Source of the DNA: Dermatophagoides farinae
Lineage: Eukaryota > Arthropoda > Arachnida > Sarcoptiformes > Pyroglyphidae
DNA: 64,000 nucleotides
Direction of reading: 5' to 3'
NCBI RefSeq assembly: GCF_024713945.1
Contig: NC_134677.1
Coordinates: 2,421,001-2,485,000, forward strand
The notes below the pieces were generated by a model. The model did no database searches. It saw only the letters and a program-made list of their open reading frames with translations, and was not told the DNA's origin. This document shows, piece after piece, positions 11,572 through 23,764 of this stretch (position 1 is its first letter; every line of letters begins with the position of its first letter). The translations under genes and the position numbers were made by a program.

Positions 11572-14500
11572 CGATATCATCATCATCGTCGTCGTAACCA
11601 TAGTAATGATTCGCGGTCGAAAAAAAAAATTAAATGGAAAAGAATATATATATGTATTGCATACACACACATTAGTGAATTTTTCAATTTTTTTTTCTTG
11701 TCCCCTCTCTCTCACCACTTATATGTTATCTAATTTGGTTAATGTTTTTTTTTTGTTTCAAACATCATATTTAATCGCACAATAAATGAAAGAGAAAATG
11801 TGTGAGTGAAGGAGAAAAATTGATTTTTTTTTGTCTATTTTGCTCATCTGGGCATAATACACCACATAATAATAATAATGATGCATATCATTGAACCATT
11901 CAACAGCGGAGAATCCGAATGGCCACGGATAACCTTGTTGAATATTACCAACAACAACAACAACAAAAATCATTTTACCACTTCTCAACATAAACATTAA
12001 ATTTGATTTTTTTTTGTTTTACGAAACAACATTCATGGTGAAAAACTGTCATTGAAAGATTTATTTGCATGATTTAAACAACAACAACGAAAAAAAATCG
12101 CTACAGTATCAAATCCATTTAGCATCCATTTTTAGTTTCTGCCAATTATTCATCTCATCATTATTTTTTTGTGGAGTGAAACAAAAACCAATTTAAACGA
12201 TATAGATTCAAATTTTTTTTTGTCCATTTCATTGTTTAATTATTATGCCCATTCTCAACTTTCCAATTTAGTTGATTTTTTTTTCCAAAACTAACAAAAT
12301 AATTTGGCTAAAGTTCAGGACATTCACACAAGATGGACACACAAGCATCAAATCAATTATCACTTATGTAATTGGTGGTGGATGAATGAATAATTTCTCA
12401 TTTCTTTTAACTCTATATATGTGTTTTGTGTTTTGTATTTGTCTCAAATTTCAAATCATCATGGCAAACAATTAATGGATTAGATTGAATGCAAAAATAA
12501 AAATCAGTATCGGATTTTAACACCTTTTCATTGAATATTACCGTTCAGCCGATAGATCAATCATTGTTTCGTTCGAAACGGTTGTTCATTTTGATGACAA
12601 TAATAAGTAATTGGAGAAGTGAATTGAATACCGAATTCATAGCCAACATTGAATGTATGTAAAGGCAAGTATATTTTGTCTCTTTTTTTTCTGATCAATA
12701 TATACAAAGTGTTGGCTATTCATTCATAAAATATTCGCGCGAGCATTAACACCGATTAAACACACACAAGCATACAAAGAGAGATTATAACACCGAATTT
12801 GATTTGAATAAAAACAAATGACGACCTTGTTTTTTTTTCATTGTCCTAGTATTCTTCTTTCTCATGATCAAAAGGGACAAGAACAACAACAACAACAAAA
12901 AGACCAACAGCAATCAGACGCCGTTATTGTCATTTTTTTTTCTAGTAGAAAAAAAATGTAATGAACAATGAAACAAATGAATGAATTTGTCCAAAAAATA
13001 TTTCATGGTAAAAGGTGTCTGGACAATTCAACTCTGTGCATATAAGCCAGACAGCTAGATCCGACAGGAACAAAATAAAAGTGTCGCGACATTTTTGTTC
13101 CAGAAAAAAAAATAAAGAAGACCATTGGTTTCCAATTATCGTGTGGCCGCCGCTGTCGCCGAAAAAAACAACAACAAAATCTTACATCCCAAATTATTAT
13201 CATTAATAATAATAATAATAGGAAACAATCGAACAAAAGAAAAAAAAATGGTCAAAACAAAAAAAAAACAATAGAAAAGGTGTTAAAAAGCACGCGGTAA
13301 ATTTTTGAATAAATAACAATCGATTCTATGGCCATTTGTTGTTGTTGTTGTTGTTGATCTTCATTATATTTATTCATATTTATATAGCATATAAATTCAA
13401 GCGACAATGACAATATTTTTTATTGTTCATTTGATCATGTGTGTGTTGTCGTCGTATACGACAAAATAGTTAATGTTTCTATATGATTGCTCTACATTTA
13501 GTAAATCCATCTATTCATATTGTACAAACTATACAATGAAACACACACACACACACACAAATATATATGTAACGAGACTAGAGACAGACACAAATGCATG
13601 TTGTACACACCTCTTTTAACTGGGTTTCCTCCAATAAGAATTCTTGCAAGTCCTATCGATATTTTGTTTGTGTGTGTGTGTGTCTTTATGGTACCAAAAA
13701 AATTGTTTATCAAATGTTGGGATTTAAGAAAAAAAAACCATACCCATAACCAATTTTACCATATCATTATTTCAATTTGATTCAGCTCATTCACCTAAAA
13801 TATGTAACCGTAGCCAAAAAAAAAAATTGACAAAATCAAAAAGCGAAAAAGATTCAATGATGATGATAACATTCATTTTTTTTTAGTTGTTTCATTTATC
13901 GAGTTTTTTATTTCGGGTTGAAATTGCAAACCAACAATTTTTTTTCTGTGTAAAGTTAGATCATAATCATCGACCGACCAAACCGAAACCAATATCATCA
14001 ACATATGAAGAAGAAAAAAAAAATTGGAAGACAATACAATTGGATCAGATTTTTTTTCTCTTCATCATATCTGATCTTGTGATCAGAATCAACCAAAAAA
14101 AAGGATCGTATTTTACCGCCGCCGCCGCCACCACTGATTGTATGTGTTGTCCATGTGTGTGTGTAATGTGTGAATTTAATTAGCTTTCAAATACTGATCG
14201 AATAACCAAAAAAAATAAAAAATGATACAATTCTAATTTGATCCGTGGTCAATTTGATCGCTATCACTAATAAAATTTGATCTTTGATCATTGTGAATAC
14301 AAGTTGACGACAACAACAACAACAATAATAATGGTAAACTAAGAAGAAAAAGAAAATCTTCAAGTTACTAATAGTTACCGAACACGAGCCAAATTTGAAA
14401 GATAACTCTTTTTTCATTGGATCATCATCATCATCATCTTTTGTTGTAATTCAATGCAACCATTGAAATGTTATCATGTACTTATTGAGATATTATTATT

Positions 14501-14984
14501 ATTTCTTTCATTCTTATCATCAACATCATCATCATCATCATGAACAACAACATTCGAAATGAAACCAGAAAAATAATATTACATTCTACAGTTGCTTATT
14601 ATTATTATTATTGTTGTTGTCGTTAATGTAATATTAGTACGGCTTCGATGAATAAATAGTAATTGAGAAGTGATAAGAAAACATAGACAAACACACGAAA
14701 CGAAACCAAAGAACTTTTTTTTCAGATAATTCGATCCAACAGCAGATTTTTTTTTCGCAAACAAGAGTATCATGTTGTTGCTGATGTTATGTGTGTGTGT
14801 GTGTGTGTGTAATTTATTTAAATCAAATTTATAGATCATCAATTTACACAGGAAAGAAAAAAAAATTAATCATATTCTTTTTCCTGATTTTACTGTCTTA
14901 AATTATCAATTGATTGATAAAAAAAAACTATCATCATCCTACTATAAATGAAATATTAACAATAAATAAATAAATAAATAAACA

Positions 14985-17119
14985 ATGAGAAGTGTTGTCG
15001 ATAATTTGAGACCAATGTTGGGTGATCAATTTCATTCGCCTACATCATCCGCATCCGTATCACCAATAATGGCTAATATGTCGGTCCATCATCCTCATTC
15101 TCTTCATCATCATCATCACCCACATACACAAAGAATCACAAATCAACAACAACATCATACACATTCACATCCGCATCATTTGGATCATCATCATCATCAT
15201 CAACAACAACAACAACAACAATCATATGGCCATAATTTTAATTCAATTAATGTACATCAATCACAGCAGCAGCAGCCAAATTCATTAGATCTTAGTTTGC
15301 GTAATACAACAGCAACAGCAGCAACAACAAATGATCTAATTATTTGTGGTCAATCATTATTATCATTGGATAATAATAATCGTTCAATAGCTAGATCTAT
15401 GGCACCTATATCATCATCATCATCATCTTATAATAATCCTTTTATTTTGCATCAAGATGATGATAATAATAACATAACAAGATTTAATAATCATCAAAAT
15501 AATCATGAAAATGAACATCAACAACGTGCAATACGATCCTATTATCAACCGTTACCACCATTATCATCATTAATGGAAACATATCATCAATCATTACAAA
15601 TGATTAATATGGCACCAACAACAACAACTACAACAACAATACCATTAACAACAACATCAACAACAACATTATCATCATCACCATTATCAACACCATCAAC
15701 ATCACCATCGAATCCATATGAAAGTTTGAATCAAAAACGTGAAAGTGTTATCACATTTAGCCATACAAATTTAAGTCAAAATGATCAATCACAACTACTA
15801 CTACAACCACAACAACAGCGATTAACATCAATTACAAAATTATATTCCAATGCAATTTTACATCATCAAAATAATGGTAATGATGATGATGTGGATTCAA
15901 ATGAAGATCAACAAAACATTGTTGACGATGATGATGACAATAATAATCGAACAAAATCATCATCAAAATTCAATGGATTATTATTATCCAAGTTAGCCAG
16001 TATTGGTATGAGAGGTATAAACATCAGCAATAATAATAATAATAAATTGAATGATGAACAACAACAAGAACAAATTATACTTGTCAATAATATACCATTA
16101 ACAATTGATCAAATAATCTGTATTTGTCAGGTATTACAAAAATGTGATCTACAAAAACTAGAAAAATTCATCTATGATCTTCCAAATGATTCTCTTTGTA
16201 ATAAAAATGAATTAATTATACGTGCACGTGCTATTGCTGCATATCATTCAGGTAATTTTAAACAAGTTTATGATCTACTTGAAGCAAATTCATTTCCAGT
16301 TAAATATCATCAAGAATTACAATCATTATGGAATAATGCCCATTATAAAGAACATGAAATGAAACGTGGACATCCACCTGGTGCGGTGGAAAAATATCGT
16401 ATACGGAAAAAATATCAATTTCCTCGTACAATCTGGGATGGTGAAGAATATGTTTATTGTTTTAAAGAGAAAAATCGCCGTATTTTAAAAGAATTTTACT
16501 TGAAATGTAATCTACCTACACAGGAAGATAAATTGAAACTTTCAAATGAAACACAGTTGACAGTTGTACAAAGTAAGTCGATAACGGTTTTTTTCTTTTT
16601 TTTTTGGACAGAAACATTTCCTACATATCAAATATTTTTGATCTGATCTTTTATTGATGATGGTGGGGGTATTTAACTTTGAATCAAAAAAAAAAAAAAA
16701 TTAACTTGAATTTTTTTTCCAATCTTTTCATTTCTCACACAGTAAGCAACTGGTTTAAAAATCGACGTCAACGAGATCGACAGCCGCATCTTAATCATCA
16801 TCATCACCACGATAATCACCACCACCACCACCATCATCAGCATCATCATCAACAACAACAACATCAACATCATAACATTCATGAGGATCAAGAATTACCA
16901 TTACAGCATCATCATCAACAACAATGTCATGATGATGGTGATGATGATAATGATGACGATAGTGAACATGAAAAAAACGGTAGTAACCATCAACACCAAC
17001 ACCATCATCATCAACAACAACAACAACAACAAAATCAGCATTTAGTTCATGATAATAATAATGAGAAGTTAGTAGATGATACTTTATCTAATGAAATACC
17101 TAAATATTTTCTAAGATAG
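14985..17119 (+). CDS. Six4: SIX homeobox transcription factor, Six4/5 class
   Basis: A nuclear transcription factor; Six4/5 proteins act with Eyes absent in muscle, gonad and sense-organ development. Exons 14985-16572 and 16743-17119 encode 654 aa. An in-frame TAA lies one codon before the ATG, which fixes the start. Residues 1-365 are low complexity with His, Gln, Asn, Ser and Thr runs. The SIX domain is at about 367-480 and the homeodomain at about 483-542. Class-diagnostic blocks are RTIWDGEEYVYCFKEKNRR and, after the intron, QISNWFKNRRQRDR. The EEYVYCFKEK stretch is closer to Six4 (EETVYCFKEK) than to Six1/2 (EETSYCFKEK) or Six3/6. The 112-residue C-terminus is almost entirely His, Gln, Asp and Asn. 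The 170-bp intron interrupts the codon just before SNWF, as in the divergent SIX gene upstream. A polyadenylation-like AATAAA lies near 17469. Confidence 0.88.
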
Positions 17120-17301
17120 TTTGATAGATTCCAGTTATATATTAAATAGGATTAGCCTAAATTCTTAATGATTTTCATATAATCATCATATTAGCGTTTG
17201 CATAATAACACATTTGCCATTTAACTATAGTTAGCCGCACAAAAAAAATAATAATAAACAAATAGCATTATTATGTGACACAATTCTGAATTGACCTTAA
17301 T

Positions 17302-17328
17302 ACTTGTGACCTTGACAAGGTTACAAGT
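17302..17328. promoter_or_regulatory. 27-bp near-perfect palindrome in the Six4 3' region
   Basis: Two 13-base arms flank one central A, with a single G:T mismatch (17308/17322) that becomes a G-U pair in RNA. The minus strand of 17307-17315 reads TCAAGGTCA, the extended half-site known for FTZ-F1/SF-1 and ERR-type nuclear receptors, and the other arm carries a one-base-different copy. It lies about 185 bp downstream of the Six4 stop, so it may act as a DNA site, as an RNA hairpin, or not at all. Confidence 0.45.
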
Positions 17329-19152
17329 TATTATACGAACACTGTTTTTTTTTGTACATCTGTACCCATAAATTGAAAACAGGCTTGTTGGTTTGCGTGA
17401 ATGTAAAATGTAGATTCACATTTACATTGATAATCGATTCGTAATACATATGAATTTCGATTTGGAAAAATAAACATTCGACAATATATATTCATTAGAA
17501 GGTTATGTCATAGGCAAAACAAAGAATAATTGTGAAAAACATAAACATTCGCACACATGTCCATCTGTTTTTGGTTCGATCATCAATCAATACTATTGGT
17601 TACAACAAAAAACAAAAAAAAAAAAAAACAAAAACCGAAACAAAAAATTGTCAATCCATACTGGACATTTATCCGATGGTCAAAACAATTTGACAAATGA
17701 TGATTGTTTTTAGATTATAACGACAACAGCATCCTGGATCAAACAACATCGATTGCTATCGACTACCGCTGTGCTCACCAACACCATCATATTTTCTAAT
17801 ACATCAGCAACAACAACAATAATCATTATTATAATATCCAATCATGATCAATCATATTTGATTCTTTTGGTTTTTTTTATCTATCATCCTTATCCATTAT
17901 TCTATCCCCTGTTTGTATAATAAACATTGTTTATCTAAAAAAAAAAAATAATAATAACAGCTATAAAATCTTATTATATTAATGATAATCAATTACTATG
18001 GTTGTTGATGCGAAGGCAACCAATAATTTTCTTTTTTTCACTTTGTCATTTATTCCGTTTTTTCTCTCTCTCTCTCTCATTCCCTTGATAATTATTGACA
18101 TTATCCATGCACACACACACACACGATGTTTATAAAAACTGACTGCGCGTCAAAAGAGACTGTCATCATCATTGGTGGTTGCCTAGCGCCTATACGTAGA
18201 GATCCATTCTCTAATTCTATGAATTCAATTTTCAATCCATGAATCTAGGATACCCTCAGCCTGAACTTATTTGATGGTGATGAATATATGGTCGACATTA
18301 TTATTCTGTTATATGTTTGTTTATAATTAGATCACACAGATTGACAGATGATATTGAATCCATCAATCATCACTATAATTGGCCCATCAACTATTATTAT
18401 AACAATGATCTCGATTATTATCGTTGGTTGGTTAGTTGGTTGTTTGGTTGGTGAAGTGGTGAATCGAAAATAAGTGAAACAAAAACAAAACAAAAATCAC
18501 AGCCTATTTGACTTTGGCCTGTTATTTTCCATTCCATTTTTGTTTGTTTTTCGAACATTCGTCGATCCAATTCATCATTTTTATTCTGTTACAGAAGCAA
18601 AAAAAAAAGAGCGAGAAAAAAAACCTAATTATTATTATTATCTTGATACTGTTAACAAATCTCTGTACACAAAAGCTATTTATTCTGGAGTTGATGATGG
18701 TGATTATGATGCAAAACTCATCATCGTCATCATCATCTTGGTTAGTATATGAAAAATTGATGGCAAAAACAACCAAGTAACGGACCTATCGACCATTGTT
18801 GCCATTTCGATTATTATGATTTGGACAAAATGCGAATCGTTTGTGGTGGAAAAAAAGTGGAATTTTTATCATTTTGACAAAATGGGATGCTGTTTTGTGA
18901 TGATGAAATTTGATCATCCAAAATTTTTTCTTTTCTCAATTCATCCATATATTGTGAACAATAACAATAATAATAATGACAATAACAACAACAACAACAA
19001 CAACAACAAATTCACAGTCTTGTTTTGTCATTTTGAAATCTACCATACTCTATAGATTCTTCTGTCTGTGTGAGTGTGTGTGTAGGACATATAATAATGA
19101 TAATAATAAAAATTATAATTGAAAAAAATCGACGTTAAAGAGACAGACCAAG

Positions 19153-19175
19153 TAGATAGATAGATAGATAGATAG
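19153..19175. repeat. (GATA)n microsatellite
   Basis: About five to six uninterrupted GATA units lie in non-coding DNA between Six4 and the small secreted-protein gene. Confidence 0.9.
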
Positions 19176-21153
19176 AGTAACCCAACACCATTCGAAAGAC
19201 ATTGGATCTCTTCTCTTTCTTTCTCTCTTTCTTTTTTTTTCTTTTATTCCTTTCTCCATCATCATTCAAAATGTTGTTCCGTTTTTTTTGTATGCATTTT
19301 TTTCATGGATATTTGAACAAACGGTAGCTGCTACAACAACAATAACAATAATAGTGGAAGGTACAATGAATAATAAATGATAAAAGAAGAAAGTGGATCT
19401 TCATTCACCAAATGGTGATAGTGTGTATGGATTGAATAGGAAAATTCTTCAAGTTTCATATTCTCTATTATTGTGTTTGTGTATGTATATGGGTGTGTGT
19501 GTGTGTGGAAATGGATGGATAAAATTAATGACTTTGTCATCACATCGTAATCATCATCATTTAAACATGAACATTATTATGGATTATGGACTGCGTCGAA
19601 GCCTGACGATAAATTTGGCACTATATATTAAATTCTAGAATGTTATAATTGAATTTTACTCTAAGTAAACTCTCATCTAACTGGCCGAATTCTTCAACAA
19701 AAAAAAACATCAACAACATTTTCAATCACATCACATTGACCTGTTTGTTCATTATCATTGAAATTCATTGGAAATTCAACCAGATAAAAATACCAATCGC
19801 AATATATTTGAATATGTATGAATTGTAAACTTGAATTTCATTTTGAATATTTGATATCACATTGATCTTTTCATTTAGGTAAAATGAGATGATGTTTGCA
19901 AGATGATCTTCATTTCAGGGGCGAGAAAAAATTTGATCTTGTACGATGAAGATGATATCGATCTGCATATATGTTAAAAAGTTGAAAATCAAACCCCGAA
20001 AATCTCAGTGACTAAATATTCAACGGCATGAATAACATTAACATTAAGTTTGAATTTTAATTATTACAATTTAAATGACCACTATCTTTACAAAATGGAC
20101 AAAAAAATCTAATAAATTCTAGTTTATACTTTGATCAAAGTACAATTTCTTAATAAAAAAAATTCAATCCATTCAATCGTTGTTTGTTTTTTTTCAAAAA
20201 AACAAATTTTTTTTTGAATTTTTTTATATGCATATGCGTCACGGATGTATGAAATGAAAAAAAAAAGATTGAAAGAGTAAATGATAACTTCGGGAAGAAA
20301 AAACTCTATGAAGTTCGATGACCTAATCGGTTGATGATAAACCGAATAAGGGTGAACATGCTGATGATCGGATCGTCATCAAGGTTAGTGAGTTGAATAA
20401 GTTGAGTGATGGATGACATACCTACCCTTACTGGTAAGGTTTGTTATTAGCTGCTTTGCTGTTCAAATAAATATATTGAAAAAAATGATGGCAATTATAC
20501 AGGAAAATGGTGATTATTTCTATCTTTCTTCGTTCCTGATCACAGGTATGATGTCTCTAACTAACCTAACTAAAAAAAGAAATAAAATGAGAAATTTGAT
20601 CGAATAAAGCTAATCAGGCTGAACGTCTAATGTGTTGTTGTTCATCAATGTGAATGGCGATAATTATGATGTACTTCTTCTTCTTTGAATTTTCATATTT
20701 GATGATGATGTACATCGATTTGAACATGGCTAATCATTCAGGGTTGACCATCGACCGAATTCTTGTTCGACTGCTTAACGGTATTTAGGTTTGAAGAGAA
20801 ACCGGCACTAAAATGGCGGCTATCTTTTGCAACTTTTTCAATGAAAAATAAACCTTAACCTTGAATGATTATAATCTGGATACCTGTTTGTTTGTTCGTT
20901 TCACTACTGCCTTAGTAAATAATTATTTTTGATCATATGGTTATAAAGTAAAAACTGGCAACCAGAATCATTTTGACTGTCTATCGACAAACAACATCAA
21001 CGACGTTTTGTGTGTCAAAAAAAAAAAATTCAAAATCGGTTTGCAATCGATTTTTTTTTGCTGTATTTGTTCAATGATATACGCCATTATAATATAACTG
21101 TGTTCGTTGATCGTTTATTGTTCGTGTGTCTGCGTTATTTCGATGCATTAACC

Positions 21154-21805
21154 ATGATGAAACCAGTACATTGTAAGTTTTTTTTTCAAACAAAAATTCT
21201 AATTGATTATAAATTCTATTTTCTTTTTTGTTTATGGAACCAAAAAAATTAAAATAAAAGTTATCCTGTTGGCGTCATTATTTTGTCCGCTAGTTACGGG
21301 AACTAAAACCGATGAACATCATCAACCATTATCATCACAAACACAACAGAATGATAATCAAAAACTTCGAGCACAAAGTAGAAATTCAGATTATGGAAAA
21401 AAATCCAATGATATGAAAGCGGTAGCAGATATGCATTCGGTTTATCAACAACATCTGGTTGGACCAAATGTAGCGTCAGCTATTGCACCACATGAATCGA
21501 ATAAAAATGAAAAAAAAGATCTTTGGTCACGTTTCGGTGGTAAAGAAGCATCGAATTCAGCTACAAGTGAAAGCAGTAATGGTAAAAAAGGAAAATTACA
21601 AACAGTTGGATCGGTTATTGGTGATATAATCGGTGTATTAGTATCGGAAATTGCAAGATTTTTCGGCTCCATTGTCAGTGATGTTGCACGTGAAGTAACG
21701 GCACATGGTTTTGTTTCATTATTTAAACAGATTGCTGATATTACCGGGATTTCTCGAAATGGACATCAAGATCATGGAACAGCAATGGGCTCAACATTAT
21801 CGTGA
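21154..21805 (+). CDS. Small secreted protein of unknown function
   Basis: I do not recognise this family. Exons 21154-21172 and 21261-21805 join in phase (donor GTAAGT; acceptor ...AAAAG) to give 187 aa. The join creates a clean signal peptide, MMKPVHFILLASLFCPLVTG, which supports the tiny first exon; without it the second exon has no sensible start. The mature part is hydrophilic and Ser/Asn/Lys-rich to about residue 120. A C-terminal block of about 55 residues then alternates small and hydrophobic residues (VGSVIGDIIGVLVSEIARFF) and could form an amphipathic helix. There are no cysteines in the mature part and no obvious dibasic prohormone layout. A polyadenylation signal AATAAA sits at 21980-21985. 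It converges tail to tail with the repeat-protein gene, 283 bp away. Confidence 0.7.
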
Positions 21806-21979
21806 AACAGGAAAAAAAATCTTAAATCTCACAATCCAGCAAATTCCTTTCCTAATTTTTTTTCTTATTAATTGATAATCTCTCTTTTTTTCGCTATAAA
21901 AGACACGAATTTATTTTATTTATTTATTTATTTTTTATATTCGTAATACATTCATCAGTTTTTTTTTGTTATAAACATA

Positions 21980-21985
21980 AATAAA
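21980..21985 (+). promoter_or_regulatory. Polyadenylation signal AATAAA
   Basis: A canonical hexamer 175 bp after the stop of the small secreted-protein gene, in an A-rich 3' region. Confidence 0.5.
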
Positions 21986-22053
21986 TACACATACATTCTA
22001 TTATAATCCGAATAAAGTAGAAAGAAATAAAGATGGTGCAAGTATTATCAAAT

Positions 22054-22059
22054 TTTATT
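22054..22059 (-). promoter_or_regulatory. Polyadenylation signal AATAAA (minus strand)
   Basis: The forward strand reads TTTATT. It lies 30 bp beyond the stop of the eight-repeat protein gene, so the two converging transcripts probably have short 3' UTRs that nearly meet. Confidence 0.5.
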
Positions 22060-22088
22060 TACAAGAGAAAAAACCATTCAATAAATTT

Positions 22089-23399
22089 TCATTTTTTTCG
22101 ACTAAATTTTCGTTTGGATTTTGATAAATCATTATTGCCATTATTGCAATCATCACTTTGACTTGTTGTTGAATCTTGCTCTTGTAGCTGTTCATTAATA
22201 CTTAATGATTGTTGTAATGTTTGTATCATACGTAATAATTGAAGTAGATGATGTGCATTATTCAAATCGATCATTACTTTACCATCCTGCATAACTTGTG
22301 GTTGAAATTCTGGTGTTGATTGTTGTTGCTGCTGTTTTTGAATCATCATCTGTTGTGTTGACAGTTGTTGTTGTTGTTGTTGTGGCATGGACTGCTTTTT
22401 ACCTTTTGAATAAATATGTTCATAATCATCAGGTGCAATGAGAGCTGTTGGTGCATCGGATGGAAATTCAAGAGCATTATTCTGTTGTTGTTGCTGTTGT
22501 GGCTGTTTGCGTGATAGAACTTTTTTCTGGAATAATGTTGTCTTTGATGGTTGATCTTTTTGTCGTTTATAAATGTGTTCATAATCTTCGGGTGCGATTA
22601 ATGCTGTTGGAGCATCCGATGGAAATTCCAGAGCTTCCACTTTTTTCGGTTGTATTGTTGCTGCTTTTTTTGTTTGAATCTGTTGCCGTTTATAAATATG
22701 TTCATAATCTTCCGGTGCAATCAATACTGTCGGTGCGTTGGAATCGATTTGTAAATCTTTCACCACTTTTTTAGCAGCAGTATAAATATGTTCATAGTCT
22801 TCGGGTGCGATTAATGCTGTAGGTCCTGCCGATTCCAATAATGGCAATAGTGCTTTTGCCTGTACTTTTACCGATTGTTGTTGTTTCTTCATTAATTGTT
22901 CTTTTCTTTTAGAAAAAATATGTTCATAATCATCCGGAGCTATTAATGCGGTTGGCTCGTCTGAACGTATTTGTAATGGAGTTTTTGCTTTAGTCGTTAT
23001 GATTTTCTTTTTATTTGAAAAAATATGTGCATAATCTTCAGGCGCTATCAATGCAGTCGGTTCGTCTGAACGTATTTTCAATGTTGTTTTATCTTCTTTA
23101 GCTTTTACTTTGTTTTTTGTTTGTGTTTTAGCTGAGTAAATATGTTCATAATCCTCTGGTGCAATAATAGCTGTCGGTGCATCCGATGGTATTCTTTGTG
23201 TTCGCTGTTCTTTGGGTCGTGTTCGATTTTGCTTAGACGTAAAAATATGTTCATAATCGTTTGGAGCAATCAATGCGGTTGGTGCATCCGACGGTATACG
23301 TGGCGAAATTGGTTTTCGTTTTTCTTTATCTTTTTCACTTCGACGGCCACCACCTCCTCCTCTACGAGCTTTCGATCTTCGTCGTTCACTATGAGCCAT
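22089..23399 (-). CDS. Basic protein with eight PTALIAPEDYEHIY-type repeats
   Basis: I do not recognise this family. It is a single-exon frame of 436 aa; the start is the ATG at 23399, since the codons just upstream in frame offer no ATG. The N-terminus is strongly basic with a Gly run (RRSKARRGGGGGRR) and could be a nuclear or nucleic-acid-binding tail. Eight copies of a motif with consensus SDAPTALIAPEDYEHIY begin near residues 37, 72, 111, 146, 190, 220, 261 and 313, separated by 13-36 residues of Lys/Gln-rich, variable linker. The conserved core is PTxLIAPxDYxHI(Y/F). The C-terminal third is Gln-rich with a possible helix (about 375-405, NAHHLLQLLRMIQTLQQ) and a basic end. There is no signal peptide or membrane segment. 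The layout suggests a multivalent scaffold carrying a docking motif, possibly with Tyr phosphosites; this is inference. Confidence 0.8.
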   Translation of the reverse strand: MAHSERRRSKARRGGGGGRRSEKDKEKRKPISPRIPSDAPTALIAPNDYEHIFTSKQNRTRPKEQRTQRIPSDAPTAIIAPEDYEHIYSAKTQTKNKVKAKEDKTTLKIRSDEPTALIAPEDYAHIFSNKKKIITTKAKTPLQIRSDEPTALIAPDDYEHIFSKRKEQLMKKQQQSVKVQAKALLPLLESAGPTALIAPEDYEHIYTAAKKVVKDLQIDSNAPTVLIAPEDYEHIYKRQQIQTKKAATIQPKKVEALEFPSDAPTALIAPEDYEHIYKRQKDQPSKTTLFQKKVLSRKQPQQQQQQNNALEFPSDAPTALIAPDDYEHIYSKGKKQSMPQQQQQQLSTQQMMIQKQQQQQSTPEFQPQVMQDGKVMIDLNNAHHLLQLLRMIQTLQQSLSINEQLQEQDSTTSQSDDCNNGNNDLSKSKRKFSRKK

Positions 23400-23764
23400 T
23401 TCAAACAAATCGATCCGAAATAATAATATTTATGGCATAATATTTATATTTTGAATGTAGTTAGTAACATATTGAATTTTTCATTATTTATTGTTAAAGT
23501 TTTAATTAATTTTAATTAATAACCAATAATTGAATTTCTTTCGGAAAAAAGAATCCCTTTTTTATACATTTGCCATTAATAATACTAGATGTCGTTAGTG
23601 TATCAGAAGAAAAAGTTTTATTCACAAAAAAGCGGTAAATTCAAATTTATAAATTTAATTGCTTATTTTACAAAAAAAAAATCAAATTTAAAGTGGTGTT
23701 AATGTTATAACATTGTTGTATGACTAGAGATGATTTCGGATAAACAAATAGTCAATAATCTTGT

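Larger units (their letters stand above)
11086..14984. other. Intergenic region between the two head-to-head SIX genes
   Basis: No convincing exon was seen. The stretch holds a 26-base poly-A run (11541-11566), a (GAT)n/(ATC)n palindrome (11480-11499), (CAA)n near 11950 and 12885, (TTG)n near 13340, (CA)n/(TG)n near 13542 and 13668, and a (TAAA)n run just before the Six4 start. Because two developmental homeobox genes diverge from it, it is a natural place for shared enhancers, but no specific element can be assigned from the sequence alone. Confidence 0.5.
17120..21153. other. Six4 3' region and intergenic DNA
   Basis: No convincing gene is seen. It starts with the presumed Six4 3' UTR, which includes a 27-bp near-palindrome (17302-17328). 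It also holds (TC)n near 18065, (CAA)n near 18980-19010 and a (GATA)n run at 19153-19175. Small open frames here are repeat translations. The last about 150 bp before 21154 should contain the promoter and 5' UTR of the secreted-protein gene, but no TATA box stands out. Confidence 0.6.

Noticed and set aside
22448-22774. Open frame on the plus strand over the repeat protein
   Set aside because: It is the complementary strand of the eight-repeat gene; its apparent repeats simply mirror the real ones.
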